A stretch of DNA of 64,000 bases, taken from Clostridia bacterium. Its GTDB lineage: Bacteria > Bacillota > Clostridia > Peptostreptococcales > Anaerovoracaceae. The stretch covers positions 62,001 through 126,000 of the forward strand of contig CAJTER010000002.1 in the NCBI GenBank assembly GCA_910575405.1. The letters run 5' to 3'. The position numbers were made by a program, and so were the translations under genes. Position 1 is the first letter of the stretch. Every line of letters begins with the position of its first letter. The notes beneath the pieces were generated by a model. That model was given only the letters and a program-made list of their open reading frames with translations, was not told the origin of the DNA and did not search any database. Below, one piece after another: positions 1 through 7,623 of this stretch.

Positions 1-1
1 A

Positions 2-319
2 TTCAGCAGCAAAGCCGCAGCTGTTATAGAAGATGGGATGAAGAAAGTCATCAGCAGCCCGGAGGGGACGGGCCATGGAGCGGCAACTGGTGGTGTAGCT
101 CTGGCAGGAAAGACGGGAACTGCGGAAATTAAAGCTTCCCAATCAGATACATCCGGAACAGAGCTTGGATGGTTTTGTGTCTATAATACAAAAGGCAGTG
201 AAAAAAATTCCCTGCTGCTGGTGACCATGGTTGAAGATGTGAAAAACAGGGGAGGCAGCGGCTACCTGGTGAATCAGTACAGGACCATTTTGGCTGATTT
301 TATGCCAAAAGACCGATAG
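2..319 (+). CDS. Penicillin-binding protein transpeptidase, C-terminal end (partial)
   Basis: The reading frame is already open at the left edge, so only the last 105 codons are present. It carries the KTG box of serine transpeptidases (AGKTGTAEIK), followed by a GWFCVYN segment typical of the strand after that box. The family crosslinks peptidoglycan outside the membrane. The SxxK and SxN boxes and any N-terminal domain lie outside the window, so the exact class cannot be fixed. The gene converges on blaR1 with one base between the stop codons. A penicillin-binding protein beside blaR1-blaI suggests a beta-lactam-inducible, possibly low-affinity (MecA-like) transpeptidase. That role is inferred from context only. 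Confidence 0.85.
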   Translation, partial: FSSKAAAVIEDGMKKVISSPEGTGHGAATGGVALAGKTGTAEIKASQSDTSGTELGWFCVYNTKGSEKNSLLLVTMVEDVKNRGGSGYLVNQYRTILADFMPKDR

Positions 320-320
320 C

Positions 321-2030
321 CTACAGCAGGCCCTGATCGGATAAAATCATTTGCGCTATTTCAACAGCCCTTGCACCGGAGGCGCCATCTGGCCCCTGCA
401 GATTCAAAACGAAGATCTGCGGGCCGGATGGTGGTTCTGTATAACCGACAAACCATCCGTTGATGGTTTTGCCATCCACCATTCCAGTTCCGGTTTTCCC
501 GGAGAAACGGTCAGAGATTTTAAGAGAACTCTTAATCGCTCTTATATGTTCTTCCCGAAAGCCCCATCTGTTTTCATAAAGTCCAGTCAGGAGCACGACC
601 TGTTCGAAAGGAGAGATTTTCAAAGAAGATTCCATCCAAAAGCGGGAAACTCCTCCGCTGAGATCGCAATTTCCATAACCGATAAAATCATAGAACTTCT
701 GAAGCGCTCCTTTTCCTGCTTTTTTATCGAGATTTTGGAAATACCAGTTGACGGAAGAGCGCATAGCAGAGTTCAGAGTCTGATCTCTGTTCCAGGCATC
801 CAGAGGATAAACAGTCCCATCCCACTTTTGGAAAGAAGCCTCTGTAAAGCCGGACTCCAGGGCAAGAAGACCGCTGTAAATTTTATACGTAGAATTTGGG
901 GAGACTCTGGCAGTGGCAGCATCTTTATTATAAACAATATAAGAGTCCTTTTTCAGGTCATAGAGGACAAAACTCCCCTGTAGATCGCCAAAGTAGGTTT
1001 GAAGATTTTTGTATTCGATATTCATGTCTGCAGCAGGGGTGTAGGACTCATCGGTAAGTGAAGCAGCCGAAGGAGCAAAGGCAGAAGCGGCAATCACCAT
1101 GACAGCAAGGAACACATAACTCATTCTGCGGCAGTGGGAGTTCGGCATACGAAACTCGGCAACGTGGATGATTCTTTTGTAAAGAGCCTTTGCGGTCTGC
1201 TTCATTCCCACGGCAGGAAAGGTCTGGCCGGCTGCACAGTCGATGAGTACGCGCCCATAGGTTAGCTGCTGCCGTTTATCAAGGAGCGCAAGAACAAAGC
1301 TGTCACAGCAGAGCTCCCGATCATGCTCCATTTGTTTTACCGCATACCAGACAAAGGGATTATACCAATTGAACGCGAGAAAGAGCTGCATCGCGAGATT
1401 GAGAAGGGCATCTTTGTGTTTGCAGTGAACCAGCTCGTGCAGCAGAATATAGGGCAGCTGCTTCTCCTTACAGCCCTTGGGGAGCAAGATACAGGGGTTA
1501 AAAAATCCCATTGCAGCGGGACTCTTAAGACTGTCCACATCGGATATGCGAAGCTTTACAGGCAGGTTCATATGAATCTTATCCTGACAACGGTACAGTT
1601 CTGCGAGCAGGGAGGGCGGAGCAGCAGTGGAAGCCCGGCAGAGGCGGCGAACTCCATAAATTCCGCGGAAAATTCGAACTATCATGAACATAGTCCCCAT
1701 GAGCCAGACAGCAAGAAGGCCAGCAGCAGCGGGCTGTGAAATCAGGCTGTGCGCATTAACAAAGAGATCCTCGGGAGTATCGTGTGAAAGCCCGGCAGCT
1801 GCCAGAGAGAAGGCTGCGGCAGATGGCAAATCAGAAGGAGCGGACTCAAAGCTACCTTGGAATTTGGGAAAAAAAGAAGCTGCAGGGCCTGCCAGAGGAA
1901 CGAACCATATATAGTAATGCACACTTGCCGTAATTCTGCCAGAAAGCAGCTTTTTTAAAATGGAGATCATACAAATGAGAAAGGACACAAAAAGGGAGAA
2001 GGAAAGTCCATACAAAACAAGTTCAGTCAT
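321..2030 (-). CDS. blaR1: BlaR1/MecR1-type beta-lactam sensor, M56 metallopeptidase
   Basis: This is an integral membrane sensor of 569 residues. Several hydrophobic N-terminal segments lead into a cytoplasmic zinc peptidase domain with HELVH near residue 200. Another membrane segment follows near residue 310, then an extracellular penicillin-binding sensor domain with all three boxes: STYK near 380, SVN near 430 and KTG near 540. In this family, acylation of the sensor serine activates the peptidase, which relieves repression by BlaI. The start is placed at the ATG at 2030, seven codons inside a longer frame, because AAGGAGG stands six bases before it. It overlaps the end of blaI by eight bases, so the two genes are co-translated. 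Confidence 0.93.
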   Translation of the reverse strand: MTELVLYGLSFSLFVSFLICMISILKKLLSGRITASVHYYIWFVPLAGPAASFFPKFQGSFESAPSDLPSAAAFSLAAAGLSHDTPEDLFVNAHSLISQPAAAGLLAVWLMGTMFMIVRIFRGIYGVRRLCRASTAAPPSLLAELYRCQDKIHMNLPVKLRISDVDSLKSPAAMGFFNPCILLPKGCKEKQLPYILLHELVHCKHKDALLNLAMQLFLAFNWYNPFVWYAVKQMEHDRELCCDSFVLALLDKRQQLTYGRVLIDCAAGQTFPAVGMKQTAKALYKRIIHVAEFRMPNSHCRRMSYVFLAVMVIAASAFAPSAASLTDESYTPAADMNIEYKNLQTYFGDLQGSFVLYDLKKDSYIVYNKDAATARVSPNSTYKIYSGLLALESGFTEASFQKWDGTVYPLDAWNRDQTLNSAMRSSVNWYFQNLDKKAGKGALQKFYDFIGYGNCDLSGGVSRFWMESSLKISPFEQVVLLTGLYENRWGFREEHIRAIKSSLKISDRFSGKTGTGMVDGKTINGWFVGYTEPPSGPQIFVLNLQGPDGASGARAVEIAQMILSDQGLL

Positions 2031-2406
2031 TGGAAGCCTCCTTTTCATCCAGAATCTCTTTTAATTGCCGGATTTCTTCATCCGATATCTGATCCTGCCG
2101 GATAAAATTCTGCACCATGGAGCTGATAGCGCCATTGTAAAACTGCTCTAGAAAATTACGGCTGGCATCGGTGCGATATTCTTCCTCCAGAACAATTGGT
2201 GTGTAGACAAACATGCGTCCATCCTTTTCTTTTGCCAGGGCTCCCTTTTTTACCAGGCGCAGCAGGAGGGTCTGGATGGTTTTCGGGTTCCAGGAGCTGA
2301 CTGGCTCCAAACTTTTTACCACCTGATTTGTGTTAATGGGCGCATGGCGCCAGATAACCTTCATTACCTGATATTCGGCATCCGAAATCTGCGGCAGCTT
2401 TTTCAT
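2023..2406 (-). CDS. blaI: BlaI/MecI family transcriptional repressor
   Basis: A 127-residue winged-helix repressor of the BlaI/MecI/CopY family. The N-terminal half (ISDAEYQVMKVIWRHAP, then a helix with NPKTIQTLLLRLVKKG) is the DNA-binding domain. The C-terminal half (NFLEQFYNGAISSMVQNF) is the dimerisation region where BlaR1-triggered cleavage normally occurs. It is the first gene of the blaI-blaR1 operon and has an AGGAGG site before its ATG. A TACATATGTA palindrome sits between its -10 box and start codon, so it probably represses itself. The convergent penicillin-binding protein gene is a plausible further target, but its promoter is outside the window. Confidence 0.93.
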   Translation of the reverse strand: MKKLPQISDAEYQVMKVIWRHAPINTNQVVKSLEPVSSWNPKTIQTLLLRLVKKGALAKEKDGRMFVYTPIVLEEEYRTDASRNFLEQFYNGAISSMVQNFIRQDQISDEEIRQLKEILDEKEASND

Positions 2407-2423
2407 GGTATCCTCCTTAAAAC

Positions 2424-2465
2424 TTACATATGTAATAGTATAGCAAGACTAGGCAGGAGTGTCAA
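2424..2465 (-). promoter_or_regulatory. blaI-blaR1 promoter with BlaI operator
   Basis: On the minus strand, TTGACA (2465-2460) and TATACT (2442-2437) are 17 bases apart, a near-consensus vegetative promoter. Directly downstream is the perfect palindrome TTACATATGTAA (2424-2435), which contains the TACA/TGTA half-sites of BlaI/MecI operators. A bound repressor would block transcription start or early elongation. Confidence 0.85.
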
Positions 2466-2513
2466 TAATCGCATAAAAGAAAGCATTTAACGTCATAATT
2501 TGTAAACATTGTT

Positions 2514-2542
2514 TTGAAAGATAGGGATACATGTAGTATAAT
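2514..2542 (+). promoter_or_regulatory. Vegetative promoter before the flavodoxin-fold pseudogene
   Basis: TTGAAA (2514-2519) and TATAAT (2537-2542) are separated by 17 bases. The promoter precedes the deleted oxidoreductase gene and may now drive the downstream phosphodiesterase. Confidence 0.65.
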
Positions 2543-2579
2543 AGGGAAAAAGACAGAACATGGAAGAAGAGTTGTTCGT

Positions 2580-2717
2580 ATGAAATGCTGTATTTTGGTG
2601 GGAAGTCCCAGAAAAAATGGAAATACGATTTGAATATGCCTGAATGACGCAGAGCAAGTACGCCGAGGTGGGAGGTTTGAACACAAACTTTCCAATCTGC
2701 CTGGATGGTATGTCTGA
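2580..2717 (+). pseudogene. NADPH-dependent FMN reductase-like gene, internally deleted
   Basis: An ATG at 2580 opens with MKCCILVGSPRKNGNT, the flavin-binding beta-strand and P-loop that begin flavodoxin-fold NAD(P)H oxidoreductases. A TGA follows at 2631. In the same frame the sequence resumes with CLNDAEQVRRGGRFEHKLSN and ends at 2717, which resembles the C-terminus of such proteins. About 45 codons remain of a normal length near 170 to 200, so most of the middle has been lost, leaving the ends joined. The assignment of the C-terminal half is by resemblance only. Confidence 0.55.
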
Positions 2718-2737
2718 TGCGTCAGAAGGAGGAAATT

Positions 2738-3481
2738 ATGAAAAAAGGATGGAAGAGAGACTGGTATTACATAATCGCGGCAGGAATGGGAAGGATAGTA
2801 TGCGCAGCGGCTCTTGCGCTTTTGGCATTTCTCCTTATCATTATTAAAAAGAATGGCCTGGAGCTGATTCAGGGCTTATTCCTGCTGGTTCCATGCATAA
2901 CCTTTGCAGCGGGAATTTTACTTATCCGGATTTCCAGATTAAAGCTTACAGAAACGGAAAGCAGCGATGCAGGTGCTGAGAAAACCGGAGCCAATGAAGG
3001 GTGGAACGAAGAGGTGATAACAAGAGTTGGGATTTTAGCGGATACCCATGGGCTGCTTCGCCCGGAAGCAGCAGAAGTACTGAAGGACTGTGATTATCTG
3101 ATCCATGGCGGTGACTTTGACACAGAAGAGGTGCTTCGCAGCCTGGAGGAGATGGGAGAACTGATCGCAGTAAGGGGAAATAACGATAGTGGAGCATGGG
3201 CAAAACAGCTGGAGACAATTGCGCGAAGGGAAATCTGCGGAATGCGTTTTGCAGTTGTCCATAATAGGCAGGATCTGGGCCCAAGTCCAGAGGATGCAGA
3301 TGTTGTGATTTTCGGACATTCCCATAAGTATTATTGCGAGGAAGAGGACGGCATTCTTTTTCTTAATCCGGGAAGCTGCGGAAAACGACGGTTCCGCCTT
3401 CCACTGACACTGGCAGTTATGGAAATCGGAGAAAAAGGATTTCGTATTAAACAGCATATCTTAGAACAGCCGGAAGCATGA
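2738..3481 (+). CDS. Membrane-anchored YfcE/MJ0936-type metallophosphoesterase
   Basis: Residues 1-75 hold two hydrophobic segments (around 10-35 and 42-62), and the rest is a YfcE/MJ0936-type phosphoesterase. Its metal-binding motifs are ILADTHG, HGGDFD, RGNND and FGHSHKY, followed by the family-typical LNPGSCGKRR. Such enzymes hydrolyse phosphodiesters using two metal ions, and their physiological substrates are mostly unknown. Family members are normally about 160 to 180 residues and soluble, so the membrane anchor is an addition. The start at 2738 is chosen because AAGGAGG lies just upstream. The gene stands alone before the TfoX-GyrI-like gene. Confidence 0.85.
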   Translation: MKKGWKRDWYYIIAAGMGRIVCAAALALLAFLLIIIKKNGLELIQGLFLLVPCITFAAGILLIRISRLKLTETESSDAGAEKTGANEGWNEEVITRVGILADTHGLLRPEAAEVLKDCDYLIHGGDFDTEEVLRSLEEMGELIAVRGNNDSGAWAKQLETIARREICGMRFAVVHNRQDLGPSPEDADVVIFGHSHKYYCEEEDGILFLNPGSCGKRRFRLPLTLAVMEIGEKGFRIKQHILEQPEA

Positions 3482-3558
3482 AAACAGACCGGCTTGTTGA
3501 GGGTTTAGCTGCTTGCGGGCAAGTGGTCAGTACAGTAGTAAGAAAGGAGTAATGGATT

Positions 3559-4494
3559 ATGGCATGCAGCCTAGAATTTGTAGAACATCTCTGTGATCAA
3601 TTGGGAGAGGCAGGAAGCATTACTTACAAAAAAATGTTTGGTGAATACGGGTTATACTGTAATGGGATTTTTTTCGGCACAGCTGAAAATGATGCCTTCT
3701 ATGTAAAAATTACAGAAGCTGGGCAAGCGCTTCTCAAAAATCCGGTAATAGAAGAGCCCCACCAGGGAGCAAAACTGTTTCTCATTGAAGAGCTGGATGA
3801 TAGAGCATTTCTTGCAGAACTGGTTACAAAGACCTGCAGTCAGCTGAAACCGGTGAAAATGGACTATAAAAAGGAATTTAAGGAGCTGTATGCGCCAAAG
3901 ACAAAGCCATCCATGATTCATGTGCCTGAGATGCGTTTTTTTACGGTTTGCGGAAAAGGAGATCCGAATACCAGTGCGGAATATGCGCAGGCCCTTGAAA
4001 TACTGTATGGGCTCTCCTTTACCATTAAGATGAGTAAAAAGGCAGGCGAGGAGCCGGACGGCTATTTTGAATATGTGGTGCCTCCGCTAGAAGGCCTGTG
4101 GAGCATAGAAGGCGGCAAGTTTGACGGCATGAATATTACGGATAAGGAACAGTTTTGCTGGACTTCTATGATCCGCCAGCCGGAATTTGTTACAGAGGAT
4201 GTCTTTGAATATGCGAAGGAAAAGCTGGGGAAAAAGAAACCGGATCTGGATCTTTCTCTGGCAGGCTTTAAGGTCTGGGAGGAAGGCATGTGCATTCAGA
4301 TCATGCACAAAGGCTCTTATGATGAGGAAGCAAGGTCCATTGAAAAATTGAACCAGTTTGCGGAAACAAACAGCTTGGTACAGGATTTTTCAGAAGAACG
4401 GCAGCATCACGAAATCTATCTGTCCGACCCAAGAAGAACTGCGCCGGAAAAATTGAAGACCGTGATCCGGCATCCAGTAAAAAAGATGGAGTAA
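3559..4494 (+). CDS. TfoX N-terminal domain fused to GyrI-like small-molecule-binding domain
   Basis: The 311-residue protein has two parts. Residues 1-100 resemble the TfoX N-terminal domain (KKMFGEYGLYCNGIFFGTAEND). Residues from about 100 on (MDYKKEFKELYAPKTKPSMI onward) match stand-alone GyrI-like proteins of about 210 residues, with the conserved FFTVCGKGDPN, GKFDGMN and QIMHKGSYDEE segments. GyrI-like domains bind small molecules or hydrolyse cyclopropanoid compounds in characterised members. TfoX_N is of uncertain function outside competence regulation. The start uses AAAGGAG nine bases upstream. It is monocistronic and ends at a strong shared terminator. Cytoplasmic location is expected because no signal or membrane segment is seen. 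Confidence 0.82.
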   Translation: MACSLEFVEHLCDQLGEAGSITYKKMFGEYGLYCNGIFFGTAENDAFYVKITEAGQALLKNPVIEEPHQGAKLFLIEELDDRAFLAELVTKTCSQLKPVKMDYKKEFKELYAPKTKPSMIHVPEMRFFTVCGKGDPNTSAEYAQALEILYGLSFTIKMSKKAGEEPDGYFEYVVPPLEGLWSIEGGKFDGMNITDKEQFCWTSMIRQPEFVTEDVFEYAKEKLGKKKPDLDLSLAGFKVWEEGMCIQIMHKGSYDEEARSIEKLNQFAETNSLVQDFSEERQHHEIYLSDPRRTAPEKLKTVIRHPVKKME

Positions 4495-4517
4495 ATCCGA
4501 ATATTGAAAAAGGAAAG

Positions 4518-4570
4518 AACATTAAAAAGAACGGGAAATCGAATTTTGATCTCCCGTTCTCTTTAATGTT
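4518..4570. terminator. Bidirectional intrinsic terminator
   Basis: A long inverted repeat pairs AACATTAAAAAGAACGGGA with TCCCGTTCTCTTTAATGTT around a 15-base loop, between the convergent TfoX-GyrI-like gene and the amino acid transporter ATPase. A- and T-rich outer stems give a usable U-tract in both directions. Confidence 0.8.
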
Positions 4571-4571
4571 C

Positions 4572-5336
4572 CTATTTTAGCATGGAGCTGAGAAAATCCT
4601 TCAGTCGGTCGCTTTCCGGGCTGGTAAAGATCTGTTCTGGTGCGCCTTCCTCTACGATTTTTCCCTGATCCATGAAAATCACCCGATCTGCCACCTCTCT
4701 GGCAAAGCCCATTTCGTGAGTCACCACCACCATGGTGATATGTTCATCTGCCAGCTTTTTGATAACATTGAGAACTTCCCCTGTAATCTCCGGATCCAGG
4801 GCAGAAGTCGGTTCATCAAAGAGCATGATTTCCGGATTCATAGCAAGCCCTCTTGCAATAGCAATGCGCTGCTTTTGGCCTCCGGAAAGCTGCGCTGTAT
4901 AGACATCAGCTTTTGAAGCAAGCCCCACAAGCTCTAACAGTTCCCGCCCCCGCTGTTCTGCAGCAGCCTTGTCCTCTTTTTTGACTTTAATAGGGGCATA
5001 GCAGATGTTTTTCAGGCAGGTCATGTGGGGAAACAGGTTAAAATGCTGAAAGACCATTCCCGTTTGTGCGCATATACGGCGCAGCTCCTTATCGGGGATG
5101 TATTGGGCAGCCTTTCCATCCGGCGTATCCACAAAGGTTTCTCCATTTAAGGTAATGCTGCCGGAGGTGATCCGGTTGAGACAATTGATACAGCGAAGGA
5201 GCGTGCTCTTTCCGGAGCCGGAAGGCCCGATAATGGCCACAGTTTCACCCCGTTTCATGGAAAAATCCACGTGATCGAGAGCCCGGCAGTTTGCGTAATC
5301 CTTTACAATTTGTTTCATTTCCAGAATCTGCTTCAT
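4572..5336 (-). CDS. Polar amino acid ABC transporter ATP-binding protein (GlnQ-like)
   Basis: This ATPase of 254 residues powers the importer encoded by the two genes upstream. It has Walker [10 protein letters not shown] near residue 32, a Q-loop VFQHFNLFP, the signature LSGGQKQR, Walker [14 protein letters not shown] and the switch histidine in VVTHEMG. The QHFNLFPH and [11 protein letters not shown] segments are characteristic of the GlnQ/HisP/ArtP branch. The start is the ATG at 5336, one base after the permease stop and behind a GGGGGG site. An in-frame start at 5360 has no ribosome site. It is the last gene of the operon and is followed by a terminator. Confidence 0.93.
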   Translation of the reverse strand: MKQILEMKQIVKDYANCRALDHVDFSMKRGETVAIIGPSGSGKSTLLRCINCLNRITSGSITLNGETFVDTPDGKAAQYIPDKELRRICAQTGMVFQHFNLFPHMTCLKNICYAPIKVKKEDKAAAEQRGRELLELVGLASKADVYTAQLSGGQKQRIAIARGLAMNPEIMLFDEPTSALDPEITGEVLNVIKKLADEHITMVVVTHEMGFAREVADRVIFMDQGKIVEEGAPEQIFTSPESDRLKDFLSSMLK

Positions 5337-5337
5337 G

Positions 5338-6030
5338 TTACCATTCCCCCCTTGCATCATACATAGAAAAACGCCGCTCCAGGAAGTTGGACAGCAGAGT
5401 CAGCAGGAAGGTGAAAATCAGGTAAATGACAGCCGCAACCAGATAGGCGGAAGGATTCACGTCCCGGTTTACAGCTGAAGTAGAGGCCTTCATCAGCTCA
5501 GCAACTCCCATAACCGAAACCAGCGCCGTATCCTTGATAAGGACGATGGCTTCATTAGAAACAGGCGGCAGCACGCACTTCATGGTCTGAGGCAGGATAA
5601 TTCCAAACATGGTCTGGCTTTTGGAAAGTCCCAGAGAATGGGCTGCTTCATACTGACCATGATCGATACTGTTGATTCCACCCCGGTAAATTTCCGCAAA
5701 ATAGGCGGCATAGTTGAGAACAAAGGTAATGGCTGCGGTTGTAAAAGCGGAAAACCGGATCCCCATGGAAATGGGAATGAAAAAGTAAAAGAAAAACAGC
5801 TGCAGGATAAGCGGCGTGCCTCGGAATATCCATATGTAGGTTTTGCAGACAAAGCGGAAAATCCAAAAGCGGCTGTTTCCTCCCAGTGCAAAAGGCAGTC
5901 CCAGAGGAAGAGAAAGCACCAGGGTCACTACAAAGAGCTTAACCGTATACCAGGCTCCCGTCAGGAGGGAGGGCATCAGGACCCCGACATAAGCCAGGGT
6001 CTCCTGAAAATTTGCAATAAAATCACTCAT
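5338..6030 (-). CDS. Polar amino acid ABC transporter permease (HisM/GlnP family)
   Basis: A 230-residue inner-membrane permease with about five hydrophobic segments. It has the family motif of the EAA loop ([21 protein letters not shown]), which docks on the ATPase, and the N-terminal [20 protein letters not shown] segment typical of the His/Glu/Gln/Arg/opine permease family. It lies 24 bases after the binding protein gene and directly before the ATPase gene, so the three form one importer. Only one permease gene is present, so it probably acts as a homodimer. Confidence 0.93.
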   Translation of the reverse strand: MSDFIANFQETLAYVGVLMPSLLTGAWYTVKLFVVTLVLSLPLGLPFALGGNSRFWIFRFVCKTYIWIFRGTPLILQLFFFYFFIPISMGIRFSAFTTAAITFVLNYAAYFAEIYRGGINSIDHGQYEAAHSLGLSKSQTMFGIILPQTMKCVLPPVSNEAIVLIKDTALVSVMGVAELMKASTSAVNRDVNPSAYLVAAVIYLIFTFLLTLLSNFLERRFSMYDARGEW

Positions 6031-6054
6031 AAAAGCGGCTCCTCCATGTCCACG

Positions 6055-6930
6055 TTATTTTTCTTCCAGAGATTCGAATATTACGATATTTTTGCCGAAC
6101 CACTTGTTGCTGATTTTTTCAGCCTCGCCGCTGTCAATTGCGGCTTTGATAGCTTCATTTACCTTGTTTGTCAGCTCCTTGTCTTCCTTTCTGAAGCCGA
6201 TGGCATAAAAATCATCGCCAAAGTCATAATCGCAGACCGTCATTTTCTTGCCCTTGTCCAGCTTGGAGTTTTTGTATTCGCCCAGAACCTGGTCTACTAC
6301 GATGCAATCCAATCTGCCAGCCTGCATGTCCATCAGCGCCTGATCATAAGTTTTGTATTCTGTTACTTTGTCTTTAAACGCATCATAGTCAGCATTTGCT
6401 TCCATGGTTTCCAGCGCGGCAGAATCAGCCTGGGTTCCAATGTTGTAGCCCGCCAAATCTTCGGCCTTTGTAACCTTTACATCCTTTTTGAGGGCCATGA
6501 TGACGATCTTGTTATTTAAATATTTGTTAGAAAGGGACATCTTTTCCATACGCTCCGGAGTAGCGGACATACCGTTCCACAGGCAGTCTACATTTTTGGA
6601 AACCAGCTCCATTTCCTTGGAATCCCAGTTGATTGGCTGGAATTTCACCTTGATGCCCAGCTCTTTTCCTACCGCATTTGCAAGGTCGATATCAAATCCT
6701 ACCAGATTGTTTTCTTCATCCCGAAAGCCCATAGGAGCGAAGGTATCATCCAGTCCCACAACCAGCTCGCCTTTATCCTGCATATCGGTCCAGGAAGTAT
6801 CAGCAGCAGCCTTGTCCTCGGCATTGTCCTGACTGTCACCGCTTTCGCCGCCTCCGCCGCAGCCTGTCAGCGCCAGAGAACCAAAGGCAAGCATCAGAAC
6901 TGCTGCCAGTAATAGTAATTTCTTTTTCAT
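6055..6930 (-). CDS. Amino acid ABC transporter substrate-binding lipoprotein
   Basis: A 291-residue extracellular solute-binding protein, family 3. A lysine-rich start and hydrophobic stretch end in the lipobox LALTGC, so it should be lipid-anchored at about residue 24. A short Gly/Ser/Asp-rich linker precedes the binding domain (ELVVGLDDTFAPMGFRDEEN, then GFDIDLANAVGKELG), which is the hallmark of the polar amino acid class. The ligand cannot be read reliably; glutamine, arginine or cystine are all possible. It is the first gene of the importer operon, with GGAGG nine bases before the ATG. Confidence 0.92.
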   Translation of the reverse strand: MKKKLLLLAAVLMLAFGSLALTGCGGGGESGDSQDNAEDKAAADTSWTDMQDKGELVVGLDDTFAPMGFRDEENNLVGFDIDLANAVGKELGIKVKFQPINWDSKEMELVSKNVDCLWNGMSATPERMEKMSLSNKYLNNKIVIMALKKDVKVTKAEDLAGYNIGTQADSAALETMEANADYDAFKDKVTEYKTYDQALMDMQAGRLDCIVVDQVLGEYKNSKLDKGKKMTVCDYDFGDDFYAIGFRKEDKELTNKVNEAIKAAIDSGEAEKISNKWFGKNIVIFESLEEK

Positions 6931-7081
6931 AATGTATTTCCTCCATCTTTAAGTAGAATAACGAAGCTGCAGTACCGCAGTATTTTACCATGTGATACAT
7001 TATCAGAATAAAGCGGCGCCGCAATAAAAATTTTACCATAAAAAAGCAGGAAAATCAATAGCAGCCTTTTGCGATCGACTA

Positions 7082-7110
7082 TTGCGGACATAGAGAAAAT
7101 AAAGTATAAT
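7082..7110 (+). promoter_or_regulatory. Vegetative promoter for the CheY-like gene
   Basis: TTGCGG (7082-7087) and TATAAT (7105-7110) are 17 bases apart, about 85 bases before the start codon of the response regulator gene. Nothing else was recognised in the 263-base gap between the divergent genes. Confidence 0.6.
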
Positions 7111-7193
7111 GGAAAGCAATTGATCAAATTATACAATGTTCAGAGTGCCAAAAATAAGTTTGACAAACAGGAGGTAGTATAGGGAGGTAAAAG

Positions 7194-7568
7194 ATGACAA
7201 AAAATGTACTAATTGTAGATGATTCGATTTTTATATATGAAGAAATAAAATATATTTTGGCTGATACGGACTATCGGGTCGTAGGATATGCAAAGGATGG
7301 GGCGCAGGCTCTGAAAATGTATGAAGAATTAAAGCCGGACGTAGTAACAATGGACATTGTTATGCCGGGGGCAAATGGGATTGAAATCAGCCAGGAAATT
7401 ATGGAGCGATGGAAGGATGCCAAAATCATTGTAATAAGTTCTCTGGCATATGACAAAACAATGGAAAAAGCAGAGGCTGCAGGTGTTTGTGATTTTTTGT
7501 TTAAACCACTGAAGAGAGAAGAATTTATAGCTGCATTAGACCGGGCAGTTGGAACCGATCCCGTATAA
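7194..7568 (+). CDS. CheY-like single-domain response regulator
   Basis: This is a receiver domain of 124 residues with no output domain. The acidic pair D9-D10, the phosphoacceptor D54 (VVTMDIVMPG), the Ser pair near 82-83 and the conserved lysine K104 (FLFKPL) are all present, so it should be phosphorylated normally. Single-domain regulators of this type act by protein contact, for example on chemotaxis or signalling partners. No histidine kinase or che gene is nearby. The next gene, 55 bases downstream, is fapA; the pairing suggests a surface, motility or polarity function, but this is inference. Confidence 0.9.
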   Translation: MTKNVLIVDDSIFIYEEIKYILADTDYRVVGYAKDGAQALKMYEELKPDVVTMDIVMPGANGIEISQEIMERWKDAKIIVISSLAYDKTMEKAEAAGVCDFLFKPLKREEFIAALDRAVGTDPV

Positions 7569-7623
7569 GGTTACATAAGTTATAGTGAGAGAAGTTGTAA
7601 TTTAGAAATAAGGGTATATAAAT

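Noticed and set aside
5638-6519. A 293-codon plus-strand frame across the amino acid permease and binding-protein genes
   Set aside because: It is antisense to two clear transporter genes and has no family resemblance or start signal.
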